Shown here piece after piece: positions 1 to 8,011 of a DNA stretch of 64,000 bases (position 1 is the stretch's first letter; each line of letters starts with the position of its first letter). Under the pieces are notes generated by a model. That model was given only the letters and a program-made list of their open reading frames with translations. It did no database searches and was not told the origin of the DNA. The translations under genes and the position numbers were made by a program. This stretch comes from Acidimicrobiales bacterium (GTDB lineage: Bacteria > Actinomycetota > Acidimicrobiia > Acidimicrobiales > Aldehydirespiratoraceae): positions 2,294,001-2,358,000 of the forward strand of contig JAWKIR010000002.1 of assembly GCA_041394245.1 (NCBI GenBank). The letters run 5' to 3'.

Positions 1-418
1 GATCGACCCCGGCCCAGAGGTCGTAGCCGCCCTGGAGAACGGATTCGACGTCATCGACATCCGGGCCCCACATCGATGTCTCCCCGACAGATCCGGTCAG
101 CGGCACCGCGGACCGGGTCTCGGTCACCTCGAGAGAGACCTCCACCGTCGCATCGCGTGCTGCTCCGTTGACCGCGAGACCGCTGACACGTAGCCAGTCG
201 TAGTGCTCGATGACCTCGATGGTGATCGCCCCCGAACAGGCGCCGCCATCGGGGCAGAGCTCCCCTGAGCTCCAGGATGCACTGTCGGGGATCACGAAAC
301 TCTCGGCCGCGTCAGAGAGCGCGTCGTAGGGATGACCGTCGGAGCTGCACGCCGAAACGACGATCGCGAAGCATGCGAGGAGCAGCCCGGCGACTCGGGC
401 GCGATCGTGAAACGGCAT
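1..418 (-). CDS. Lipoprotein of unknown function, C-terminus cut by window edge
   Basis: The reading frame begins at the ATG at 418 and is open to base 1, giving 139 codons with the C-terminus outside the window. The N-terminus is a lipoprotein signal: Arg at 6 and 8, a hydrophobic core, then the lipobox VSAC with the lipidated Cys at residue 24. The mature part is Asp/Glu/Ser/Thr-rich and begins SSDGHPYDAL; I recognise no family. A strong GGAGGT ribosome site (complement of 424-429) lies just upstream and overlaps the stop region of the broken HNH gene at 422. The lipoprotein may therefore have been co-transcribed with that gene. Location is inferred to be the outer face of the cytoplasmic membrane. 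Confidence 0.75.
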   Translation of the reverse strand, partial: MPFHDRARVAGLLLACFAIVVSACSSDGHPYDALSDAAESFVIPDSASWSSGELCPDGGACSGAITIEVIEHYDWLRVSGLAVNGAARDATVEVSLEVTETRSAVPLTGSVGETSMWGPDVDDVESVLQGGYDLWAGVD

Positions 419-421
419 GGT

Positions 422-1101
422 TCACCTCCGAATCGCCTGCCATCCCGGCATTGCAACGCTAGCCCGACGGGCCCGCTCGGGGCAGGGCGACACCGGTTCG
501 GACCAGCGGGTGCCCACGGGCCACGACCCGCCACCGCCGGCATCGTCGCGTGCCAACTCCATCTGCCGATCGTGGACGTCGTGATGGCAGCGGCAGCACA
601 GCAGGACCAGGTTGTCGATGTCGGTCGGTCCGCAGGCCAACCAGGCGATCACGTGGTGCGCTTCGCAGCGAGACACCTCGGCCCCGCAGCCGACGCACCC
701 GCGGTCGCGAGCGATGAGTGCCTTCCACTGCTCGAGGGTGGCGGTGCGATGGTCTCGCCCGACCCAGATCGGCTGGCCCGGTCCAGCGAAGACCATGCAT
801 GCTCGGCGGTGATCCGCCCTTCGGCCAGCGCCTCGCTCACGCGCTGCATCGACTCCAGCTGCGTGGCCGTCTTCGCCACGACGGCCGCAGCACGCGACGA
901 CATCCGACCCGCCGAACGCATCACGCCCGCGCCGTCGAGCCCGGCATCGCCCAACCGGTCGATCGCTCAGACCAGCCGCATCTCGAGTGCAGCGGCCGCG
1001 CCCGTGAGACGGCGCAGATCGTCGACACAGTCGGCCAGCTCCCGCCGCGACATCGTGCCGATCGCCACTCCGTTCAGTTCGCAAACCGCCGTTTCGAACA
1101 C
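422..1101 (-). pseudogene. DUF222/HNH endonuclease (13E12-like) pseudogene with internal deletion
   Basis: From a GTG at 1101 the frame gives a typical DUF222 start (VFETAVCELNGVAIGTMSRR, then LADCVDDLRRL). It is stopped by an in-frame TGA at 967-969, continues in the same frame as AIDRLGDAGLDGAGVMRSAG, and runs to AEHAWSSLDRA near 800. The text then jumps to another frame with the HNH domain: WVGRDHRTATLEQWKALIARD, CVGC, EAHHVIAW, DNLVLLCCRCHHDVHD, ending at 422. Family members normally have a long helical region between these parts, so there is one stop, one frame change and a large deletion. An SOS box lies just upstream. What remains probably has no function as a full nuclease, although the HNH exon itself is intact. 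Confidence 0.85.
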
Positions 1102-1113
1102 GGATCAAGGAAA

Positions 1114-1127
1114 CGAACATCTGTTCG
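1114..1127 (-). promoter_or_regulatory. LexA SOS box (CGAAC-N4-GTTCG) of the DUF222 pseudogene
   Basis: CGAAC ATCT GTTCG is a perfect match to the actinobacterial LexA operator core. Read leftward it sits just upstream of the DUF222 reading frame, next to a -10-like TAGACA (complement of 1131-1136). 13E12-family genes in mycobacteria are known LexA targets, so the site fits the gene. Confidence 0.8.
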
Positions 1128-1179
1128 GTTTGTCTACCCTGAGCTGGGTCTTTCCGTGGCGATCTCGGCGCGTGAGGCG

Positions 1180-2148
1180 TCAGGCGAGCGCCGGCTGGAG
1201 TTCGTCGACGAGCAGTTCCATCTGCCGTTCCACCAGCGCTTCGGGCATCCCACCGATCGATCCCCAGAGGTAGAGATGCTCGATCGGCAGGCCGTCGCAG
1301 ATCGTCCGCACCCGCGCCGCAGCCTCTTCGACGGTGAGGATCTGCAACGGCGCGATCACGCCGGACCCCCGCCCCTCGCGGACCTCGTCCTCGGTGAGCA
1401 TCCTCGGCGTGCGACCCGAACCCTTCGCCGCGTTCTGCCGATAGCTGTTCAGCTGGTGGGTCCGGTGGGGCAGGATCTGCTCGAACATCTGCTCCGGGTC
1501 GTCGGCCAGTACGAAGTCGACCACACCGCCCATGCGGGCCGCAGCGGTGGGGTGCCCGGCCTCGGCCAGAGCGTCGCGATAGATCGGCCAGCTTTCCGCG
1601 TTCCAGGTCATGAGCCCGACCCCGAGCCGCCCGGCCCGCCGGGCCCCGACGGGGCCGAGGTAGCCGGCCCAGATCGGTACCGGGTCCTGCACCGGCCCCG
1701 GCGTGCACCCGCCCTCGGCAAAGATCCGGCCGACCTCGGCCAGGGCGTGATCGGTCGACCGGTAGCGGTCGGCGAGATCGGCGCCGAACGCCTCGAACTC
1801 AGGGGCGACATAGCCGGCCCCGAGGCCGAGTTCGAGCCTTCCGTTGCTGATCACGTCGACGACGGCCGCCTGCTCGGCGATCGCCATCGGATGGGCCAGC
1901 GGAGCGACGATGACACCGGTGCCGAGACGACACTGCCGGGTCCGGGCCGCGATGGCGGCGAGGGCGGTGAGCGGCTGGGGCAGGTAGCCGTCTTCCACGA
2001 AGTGGTGCTCGGTCACCCATATCGACCCGATGCCCTTGCGGTCGGCCTCCTCCATCAGGTCGAGATGCCAGCCGTAGTAGGTCGCCGGGTCGCGGTGCCA
2101 GGGATCGGGATTGCGGAAGTCGAAGTACAGCCCGAGGGTGGGACTCAT
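1180..2148 (-). CDS. Luciferase-like (LLM) flavin/F420-dependent oxidoreductase
   Basis: This 322-residue protein is a single-domain TIM-barrel oxidoreductase of the bacterial luciferase family, which uses FMN or F420 as a hydride or oxygen-transfer cofactor. Visible hallmarks are the N-terminal strand LGLYFDFRNP, the EHHF motif at about 47-50, the 'RLELGLGAGY' strand and the 'PIWAGYLGP' phosphate-side loop. The start ATG at 2148 shares ATGA with the stop of the upstream aldolase gene, so the pair is translationally coupled. It lies in a leftward operon P450-aldolase-LLM, divergent from the pyrimidine operon at 4223. Monooxygenase and F420 reductase roles cannot be separated from sequence; the substrate is unknown. 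Confidence 0.85.
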   Translation of the reverse strand: MSPTLGLYFDFRNPDPWHRDPATYYGWHLDLMEEADRKGIGSIWVTEHHFVEDGYLPQPLTALAAIAARTRQCRLGTGVIVAPLAHPMAIAEQAAVVDVISNGRLELGLGAGYVAPEFEAFGADLADRYRSTDHALAEVGRIFAEGGCTPGPVQDPVPIWAGYLGPVGARRAGRLGVGLMTWNAESWPIYRDALAEAGHPTAAARMGGVVDFVLADDPEQMFEQILPHRTHQLNSYRQNAAKGSGRTPRMLTEDEVREGRGSGVIAPLQILTVEEAAARVRTICDGLPIEHLYLWGSIGGMPEALVERQMELLVDELQPALA

Positions 2149-2909
2149 GATGTCGTTCCGTTCAGAAGGGTCGGGTCGGCCCGCAGCTCGGTTCGCACCG
2201 CGGCTTCCCAGAAGCCGATGAACCGGTCGCCGTCGCTCTTCGCGAACATCGTCGCCGCCGCCGCGCCGAGTCGGGACTCGAGCGGACCATCGGCGACGGC
2301 CCGCGCGTGCCACGCCCGCTGCGACCGCTGCTCCAAGGCCACACACCGTTGATGCGCGGCCCGCACCGAGACAGCGGTGACGAACACCCCGTGCGCCGCG
2401 AGCAGCGCCATGTCGGCGTCGCCCATCAGGCGAACGGCTGCGGCTGCGGCGTCGGGGTCGTTGGCCGCACCCTCGTATTCGTCGACCAGCACGAGATCGC
2501 CGCCGCCGAGCGCCGACGACTGATCGAGCACCGGCGGCACCTCGCCGATGTCGGCCCAGACGGTCGCGTGGAGCGGATGGCTGTGCACCGCGACCTGAAC
2601 GTCGGGGCGGGCCCGGTGCAGGGCGAGGTGCAGCGGTATGCCGAGCGGCACCGGCCAGTCGTTGCCGTCGAGCGCGCCCTCGACCACGTTGCCGTCGAGA
2701 TCGATGGCGATCACGTGTTCCGGTCGCAACTCCTCCCAGTGGAGCAGCCACGGATTGCACCAGAGCGTGCCGTCGCCGCGATTGATCGTGATGTGGCCGG
2801 CGAGGTGGTCGTCGTAGCCCTCACGCCACAGCGCCCGGGCCAGCAGCGCCAACTCCTGGCGCGGCGTCAGCTCGGGCATCAGGCTCGAGGGGGTCGGTTC
2901 GAATGACAT
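2145..2909 (-). CDS. Class II aldolase/adducin family protein
   Basis: The product has 254 residues and belongs to the zinc-dependent class II aldolase/adducin fold (fuculose-phosphate aldolase, ribulose-phosphate epimerase and related lyases). Metal ligands are visible as HSH at 109-111 and His173 in LAAHGVF; the substrate-side segments 'AGHITINRG' and 'NPWLLHWEEL' are also typical. The chosen ATG at 2909 lies one base after the stop of the P450 gene (2911), and the downstream LLM gene overlaps its stop by 4 bp. It is thus the middle gene of a three-gene operon. In such catabolic settings these proteins often cleave or decarboxylate hydroxy- or keto-acids, but the substrate here cannot be named. 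Confidence 0.85.
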   Translation of the reverse strand: MSFEPTPSSLMPELTPRQELALLARALWREGYDDHLAGHITINRGDGTLWCNPWLLHWEELRPEHVIAIDLDGNVVEGALDGNDWPVPLGIPLHLALHRARPDVQVAVHSHPLHATVWADIGEVPPVLDQSSALGGGDLVLVDEYEGAANDPDAAAAAVRLMGDADMALLAAHGVFVTAVSVRAAHQRCVALEQRSQRAWHARAVADGPLESRLGAAAATMFAKSDGDRFIGFWEAAVRTELRADPTLLNGTTS

Positions 2910-2910
2910 G

Positions 2911-4116
2911 TCAGACCCCCACGTCGACGCGGGCTGGGAACGTGATCGGCAGCGAACGCCACCCCGTGACGTTGCTCGAATGGAAGCGGACCTTCGCCTC
3001 GTGATCGACCTCGTAGTCGGGGATGCGGCGGAAGATCTCCTCGACGGCGACCTTCCCCTCCATGCGGGCCAGGGCGGCACCGAGGCAGAAGTGGGCGCCG
3101 TAGCCGAACGCGAGATGCCGCTCGGGGCGACGATGGATGTCGAACTCCTCCGCGGTCGGGCCGAACTCGCGCTCGTCGTGGTTCGCGGCGCCGATGACCA
3201 GCAGGACCGAATCGCCGGCCTTCATCCGCCGGCCGTGCATCTCGTGGTCACGGGTCAGGGTGCGGTGCATGTACTGCGTCGAGTTGTGGAACCGCAGCAC
3301 TTCCTCGATGGCCCCGGGCACGAGCGACAGGTCGGCGGCCAGCTCGGCCTTCTGTTCGGGATGACGCGACAGCAACTCCAGCACGTTGGCCACCATCTTG
3401 GTGGTGGTCTCGTGGCCGGCGATCACGAAGAGCACGCAGAAGCCGAGCAGTTCCTCGTCGGTGAGGGCCCGACCGTCGACCTCGAAGCCGACGAGGTCGT
3501 TGATCAGCCCGCTTCCCTCACCGGCCTTGCGCTTCGGGAGGTCGGCCATGAAGTACTCGATGAGGCCGAACATCCCCTCCGCCGCGGCCGGTGGCACCGA
3601 CATCACGCCGTCCTCGCGGATCATGATCTTGTCGCTGTTGATCCGCAGGTGGCCGCGGTCTTCGGGCGGAACGCCGAGCACCGCGGAGATGACATCCATC
3701 GGATAGGGGCTCGTCAGGTCGCCGACGACCTCCGCCGACCCCTTCGTCACGATCGCATCGAGATAGCCGGTGAAGATCGATCGGATCTCGTCCTCCATCT
3801 TCGCGACGGTCCGGACGGTGAAGACCCGGCTGACGAGCTTGCGCAGCACGGTGTGTTCGGGCGGGTCGAACTCGATCATCTGGTCGAACCCGATGCTCTG
3901 GCCGATCGGCCGCCGGTTCTCCAGCGCGATCCCGCCGGCCGACGACAGCAGCTCGGTGTCGCGGAACCCCTCCAGCACGTCGTCGAAGCGTGACAGTGCC
4001 CAGAACTGGAGCTCGTCGTTCCAGTACAGCGGCGCCTCGTCGCGCATCCGCTTGTAGGTCGCGTACGGGTCGTCGTGGTGCGAGAAGCCGAACGGGTTGA
4101 ACTCGAGATCGCTCAC
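2911..4116 (-). CDS. Cytochrome P450 monooxygenase (class I type)
   Basis: The 401-residue soluble bacterial P450 would hydroxylate a small hydrophobic substrate using electrons from ferredoxin. The I-helix motif AGHETTT is at 233-239, the ExxR pair at Glu272/Arg275, and the haem-ligand loop FGYGAHFCLG at 337-346 with Cys344. All are canonical. I chose the GTG at 4116 because VSDLEFNPFGFS is the usual P450 N-terminus and because a TACGGT box (complement of 4124-4129) ends exactly 7 nt upstream, which fits a leaderless transcript. No ferredoxin gene is adjacent. The gene heads the leftward operon to 1180 and is divergent from the amidohydrolase at 4223. Confidence 0.9.
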   Translation of the reverse strand: MSDLEFNPFGFSHHDDPYATYKRMRDEAPLYWNDELQFWALSRFDDVLEGFRDTELLSSAGGIALENRRPIGQSIGFDQMIEFDPPEHTVLRKLVSRVFTVRTVAKMEDEIRSIFTGYLDAIVTKGSAEVVGDLTSPYPMDVISAVLGVPPEDRGHLRINSDKIMIREDGVMSVPPAAAEGMFGLIEYFMADLPKRKAGEGSGLINDLVGFEVDGRALTDEELLGFCVLFVIAGHETTTKMVANVLELLSRHPEQKAELAADLSLVPGAIEEVLRFHNSTQYMHRTLTRDHEMHGRRMKAGDSVLLVIGAANHDEREFGPTAEEFDIHRRPERHLAFGYGAHFCLGAALARMEGKVAVEEIFRRIPDYEVDHEAKVRFHSSNVTGWRSLPITFPARVDVGV

Positions 4117-4123
4117 GCCAACG

Positions 4124-4129
4124 ACCGTA
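4124..4129 (-). promoter_or_regulatory. Putative -10 box TACGGT, leaderless start of the P450 gene
   Basis: Read leftward, TACGGT is followed by 7 nt and then the GTG at 4116. It belongs to the recurring TAnnnT-N5-7-start pattern of this window. No convincing -35 is seen. Confidence 0.4.
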
Positions 4130-4222
4130 GCGAAGCCCGGCCGCCGCGCTCGATTCCTTGCCCCCGCTGAGGCCATTCGTACGCGAGGATGGGGGAACGA
4201 CGAACAACGGGGAGACCGTGCA

Positions 4223-5065
4223 ATGCCCGACACCGTGAAGGCCGCCATACTCCAGACCGCCTGGACCGGCGACAAGGAGTCGATGATCGAACTCCACGAG
4301 AAGCATCTCGCCGACGCGGCCGCAGCCGGCACCCAGGTGATGTGCTTCCAGGAACTCTTCTACGGCCCGTACTTCTGCCAGGTCCAGGACACCGAGTTCT
4401 ACAGCTACGCCGAGGCGATCCCCGACGGCCCGACGACCAAGCGCTTCCAGGAGCTCGCCGCGAAGTACGGCATGGTGCTGGTCCTCCCGATGTACGAAGA
4501 GGAACAACCCGGCGTCCTCTACAACACCGCAGCGGTGATCGATGCCGACGGCAGCTACCTCGGCAAGTACCGCAAGATCCACATCCCGCAGGTGAAGGGC
4601 TTCTGGGAGAAGTTCTACTTCCGACCCGGCAACCTCGGATACCCCGTGTTCGACACGGCCGTCGGCAAGGTCGCCGTCAACATCTGCTACGACCGCCACT
4701 TCCCCGAGGGCTGGCGGGCGTTGGGCCTCAACGGCGCCGAGATCGTGTTCAATCCGTCGGCCACGAGCCGCGGCCTGTCGGCCTATCTCTGGCAGCTCGA
4801 ACAGACCGCCTCGGCCGCGGCCAACATGTACTTCGTCGGGGCCATCAACCGGATCGGCGTCGAACCGCTCGGCGACAACGACTTCTACGGCACGTCGTAC
4901 TTCGCGAATCCGCGGGGCCAGTTCGTCGGTGAGACGGCGAGCGACACCGACGAGGAGCTCGTCATCCGTGATCTCGATCTCGGCCTGATCCACGAGGTCC
5001 GCGACCAGTGGGCGTTCTACCGAGACCGTCGACCCGACATGTACGGCAACATCACCGAAGCGTAG
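4223..5065 (+). CDS. Nitrilase-superfamily amidohydrolase, probable beta-ureidopropionase
   Basis: The product is 280 residues, the size of N-carbamoyl-beta-alanine or N-carbamoylputrescine amidohydrolases. The catalytic triad is visible as Glu44 (CFQELFYGP), Lys118 (YRKIHIP) and Cys155 (NICYDRHFPEG). The expected reaction is hydrolysis of an N-carbamoyl amino compound to the amine, CO2 and ammonia. The next gene, 11 nt downstream, is a hydantoinase/dihydropyrimidinase whose product is exactly such a carbamoyl compound, which favours beta-ureidopropionase over a putrescine enzyme. GGGGAGA about 8 nt before the ATG at 4223 supports this start. It leads the rightward operon 4223-9010. Confidence 0.85.
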   Translation: MPDTVKAAILQTAWTGDKESMIELHEKHLADAAAAGTQVMCFQELFYGPYFCQVQDTEFYSYAEAIPDGPTTKRFQELAAKYGMVLVLPMYEEEQPGVLYNTAAVIDADGSYLGKYRKIHIPQVKGFWEKFYFRPGNLGYPVFDTAVGKVAVNICYDRHFPEGWRALGLNGAEIVFNPSATSRGLSAYLWQLEQTASAAANMYFVGAINRIGVEPLGDNDFYGTSYFANPRGQFVGETASDTDEELVIRDLDLGLIHEVRDQWAFYRDRRPDMYGNITEA

Positions 5066-5076
5066 GAGCAGAGCGC

Positions 5077-6483
5077 ATGAAGAAGCTGATCAAGAACGGG
5101 ACCGTCATCTCCTCGACCGGCGCCGATGCTGCCGACGTGCTGATCGACGGCGAGACGATCGTCGCGGTCCTCCAACCCGGTTCCGACGTCGCCGTGTCGG
5201 CCGAGGCCGGCGCCGAGGTGATCGACGCCACCGGTCTCTACGTCATTCCCGGTGGCGTCGACGGCCACACCCACATGGAGCTGCCCTTCGGCGGGACCGT
5301 CGCTTCCGACGACTTCGAGAACGGCACCCGGGCCGCGGCCTGGGGTGGCACCACCACCATCGTCGACTTCGCGGTGCAGAGCTTCGGTCAGGGAGTGCGC
5401 GACACCCTCGACCAGTGGATGGGCAAAGCCGACGGCAAGTGCGCCATCGACTACGGCTTCCACCAGATCATCGGCGACGTCAACGAGCAGTCGTTGAAGG
5501 ACATGGACGCCCTGGTCGACGAGGGCATCACCAGCTTCAAGCTCTTCATGGCCTACCCCGGCGTGTTCCTGTCCGACGACGGCCAGATCCTGCGGGCCAT
5601 GCAGCAGGCGGCCGGCAACGGGTCGTTGATCATGATGCACGCCGAGAACGGGCTCGCGATCGACGTGCTGGCCGAGCAGGCCGTGGAGCGGGGCGAGACC
5701 GACCCGGTCAACCACGGTTACGTCCGTCGGGCCGAGTTCGAGAGCGAGGCCACCCACCGGGCGATCCAACTCGCCAAGGTGGGCGCGGCGCCGCTCTACA
5801 TCGTGCACCTGTCGGCCTCGGAGGCACTCGAGCAGGTGGCCATCGCGCGCGACAAGGGCGCCAACGTGTTCGCCGAGACCTGCCCGCAATACCTCTATCT
5901 CAACGTCGAGGACCATCTCGACCGCGGGTTCGACGGCGCCGCCTACGTCTGCTCCACGCCCCTGCGCACGAAGCACGCCCACCATCACGAGGATCTGTGG
6001 AAGGGCCTGCGCACCAACGACCTCAGCGTGGTCGCGACCGACCACTGCCCGTTCTGCATGAAGGATCAGAAAGAACTCGGTCGCGACGACTTCCGGGCGA
6101 TCCCCAACGGCATCGGCGGCGTCGAGCACCGGATGGACCTCATCTACCAGGGTGTGGTCAACGGTGAGATCTCGCTCCCACGCTGGGTGGAGCTCTGCTC
6201 CACGACGCCGGCCAGGATGTTCGGGCTCTACCCCCGCAAGGGCACGATCCAGCCCGGCGCCGATGCCGACATCGTGTTGTACGACCCGAAGCGCACCTGG
6301 ACCATCAGCCAGGACAACCACCACATGAACATGGACCACTCGGCGTGGGAGGGCTTCGAGATCAACGGCCACGTCCACACCGTCATGTCACGCGGCCGGG
6401 TCATCATCGAGAACGACACCTACACCGGCAGCACCGGCCACGGGAAGTTCCTCCGTCGCGGCCTCTCCGACTACCTCATCTAG
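5077..6483 (+). CDS. hydA: Hydantoinase/dihydropyrimidinase
   Basis: This 468-residue cyclic amidase opens dihydropyrimidine or 5-substituted hydantoin rings to N-carbamoyl amino acids. The full binuclear metal set is present: His64 and His66 (GHTHMELP), the carboxylated Lys155 (TSFKLFMAYPG), His188 (HAENG), His244 (VHLSAS) and Asp322 (TDHCPF). Length and order of motifs are normal for the D-hydantoinase family. An AGGAG site precedes the ATG at 5077. The gene sits between a ureidopropionase-type amidohydrolase and a semialdehyde dehydrogenase, which fits reductive pyrimidine degradation. A second, diverged copy is encoded at 14896-16323. Confidence 0.93.
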   Translation: MKKLIKNGTVISSTGADAADVLIDGETIVAVLQPGSDVAVSAEAGAEVIDATGLYVIPGGVDGHTHMELPFGGTVASDDFENGTRAAAWGGTTTIVDFAVQSFGQGVRDTLDQWMGKADGKCAIDYGFHQIIGDVNEQSLKDMDALVDEGITSFKLFMAYPGVFLSDDGQILRAMQQAAGNGSLIMMHAENGLAIDVLAEQAVERGETDPVNHGYVRRAEFESEATHRAIQLAKVGAAPLYIVHLSASEALEQVAIARDKGANVFAETCPQYLYLNVEDHLDRGFDGAAYVCSTPLRTKHAHHHEDLWKGLRTNDLSVVATDHCPFCMKDQKELGRDDFRAIPNGIGGVEHRMDLIYQGVVNGEISLPRWVELCSTTPARMFGLYPRKGTIQPGADADIVLYDPKRTWTISQDNHHMNMDHSAWEGFEINGHVHTVMSRGRVIIENDTYTGSTGHGKFLRRGLSDYLI

Positions 6484-6498
6484 CAACCCCGGGACCCC

Positions 6499-7986
6499 AT
6501 GCAGCAGATCCAGCACCTCATCGACGGTTCATCGGTGGCCGCCACCTCCGGTCGCACCTCACCGGTGTTCGACCCGGCGACCGGCGTCCAGACCGGCGAA
6601 CTCGCGCTCGCCTCGGTCGCCGATGTCGACGCGGCGGTCGCGAGCGCCAAGGCGGCCTTCGTCGAATGGCAGACGGTGAGCCTCGCCCGGCGGACCAAGC
6701 TGATGTTCACGTATCGCAACCTCGTGGTCGACAACGCCGACGAGATTGCCGCCCGCCTTACCGCCGAGCACGGCAAGGTCCTGAGCGACGCCGCCGGCGA
6801 GATCGCCCGAGCGATCGAGAACATCGAGTTCGCGTGCGGCCTCACCGATCAGCTCAAGGGAAGCCACAGCGAACAGGCATCGACCGGCGTCGACGTCTAC
6901 TCGGTGCGGCGGCCGCTCGGGGTGGTGGCGGGCATCACCCCGTTCAATTTCCCGGCCATGGTGCCGCTGTGGATGATCCCCAACGCCGTCGCCTGCGGCA
7001 ACACCTTCGTGCTGAAACCGTCGGAGAAGGACCCGTCGGCGCCGTTGCTCATCGCCGAGCTCTTCCAGGAAGCGGGGTTCCCGCCCGGCGTGCTCAATGT
7101 CGTCCAGGGCGACAAGGTGGCCGTCGACCGTCTGCTCGAACACCCCGACGTGAAGGCCGTGAGCTTCGTCGGATCCACCCCCATCGCGCACTACGTCTAC
7201 GAGACGGGAACCCGCCACGGCAAGCGGGTGCAGGCGCTCGGCGGTGCCAAGAACCACATGGTCGTGCTCCCCGATGCCGACATCGACCTCGCCGCCGACT
7301 CGGCCGTGTCGGCGGCCTATGGCTCGGCCGGCGAGCGCTGTATGGCGGTCTCGGTCGCCGTGGCCGTGGGCGACGTCGCCGATCCACTGGTCGATGCCGT
7401 CAGGGTCAGGATGGAGAAGCTCACGATCGGGCCGGGCACCGACCCCGCCTCCGAGATGGGGCCGCTCATCACCGAGGCGCACCGGGACAAGGTCACGGGC
7501 TACATCGGCGCCGGTGCCGACGCGGGGGCGACCGTGGTGGTCGACGGCCGTTCCGCCGCGTTCGACAACGACGGGTTCTTCCTCGGCGTCACGCTGCTCG
7601 ATCACGTCACCACCGACATGACCGTCTACCGCGAAGAGATCTTCGGGCCGGTCCTGTGCGTCGTGCGGGTCGACACCTACCAGGAAGCCGTCGATCTGAT
7701 CTCGACGAACCCGTGGGGCAACGGTGCCGCGATCTTCACCCGCGACGGCGGCGCGGCCCGCCGCTTCCAGGAGGACGCCGATGCCGGCATGGTCGGCATC
7801 AACGTGCCCATCCCCGTCCCCGTCGGGTACCACTCGTTCGGCGGCTGGAAGGACTCGGCCTTCGGCGACACGACGATGTACGGGCCCGAGGGCTTCCACT
7901 TCTACACCCGCCCCAAGGTGATCACGAGTCGCTGGCCCGATCCGGCCGGCAGTGCCGTCAACCTCGGCTTCCCGACCAACCACTAG
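6499..7986 (+). CDS. mmsA: (Methyl)malonate-semialdehyde dehydrogenase, CoA-acylating
   Basis: A 495-residue aldehyde dehydrogenase whose catalytic Cys is residue 281 in GSAGERCMA. The segment LGGAKNH near 248 replaces the ELGGK Glu of ordinary aldehyde dehydrogenases. Both are marks of the CoA-dependent methylmalonate-semialdehyde dehydrogenase family, which converts malonate semialdehyde to acetyl-CoA or the methyl homologue to propionyl-CoA. TPFNFPAM and the C-terminal SFGGWKDSAFGD are also canonical. It follows the hydantoinase by 15 nt. In this operon it would complete catabolism of uracil-derived beta-alanine or thymine-derived beta-aminoisobutyrate after the transaminase encoded at 16323-17690. 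Confidence 0.92.
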   Translation: MQQIQHLIDGSSVAATSGRTSPVFDPATGVQTGELALASVADVDAAVASAKAAFVEWQTVSLARRTKLMFTYRNLVVDNADEIAARLTAEHGKVLSDAAGEIARAIENIEFACGLTDQLKGSHSEQASTGVDVYSVRRPLGVVAGITPFNFPAMVPLWMIPNAVACGNTFVLKPSEKDPSAPLLIAELFQEAGFPPGVLNVVQGDKVAVDRLLEHPDVKAVSFVGSTPIAHYVYETGTRHGKRVQALGGAKNHMVVLPDADIDLAADSAVSAAYGSAGERCMAVSVAVAVGDVADPLVDAVRVRMEKLTIGPGTDPASEMGPLITEAHRDKVTGYIGAGADAGATVVVDGRSAAFDNDGFFLGVTLLDHVTTDMTVYREEIFGPVLCVVRVDTYQEAVDLISTNPWGNGAAIFTRDGGAARRFQEDADAGMVGINVPIPVPVGYHSFGGWKDSAFGDTTMYGPEGFHFYTRPKVITSRWPDPAGSAVNLGFPTNH

Positions 7987-8011
7987 CTCGAGACGAAAAG
8001 AGAGCAACACC

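Noticed and set aside
1180..2760. Long N-terminal extension of the LLM protein
   Set aside because: It reads the aldolase gene in a wrong frame; ATG 2148 with the ATGA overlap starts the conserved LLM domain.
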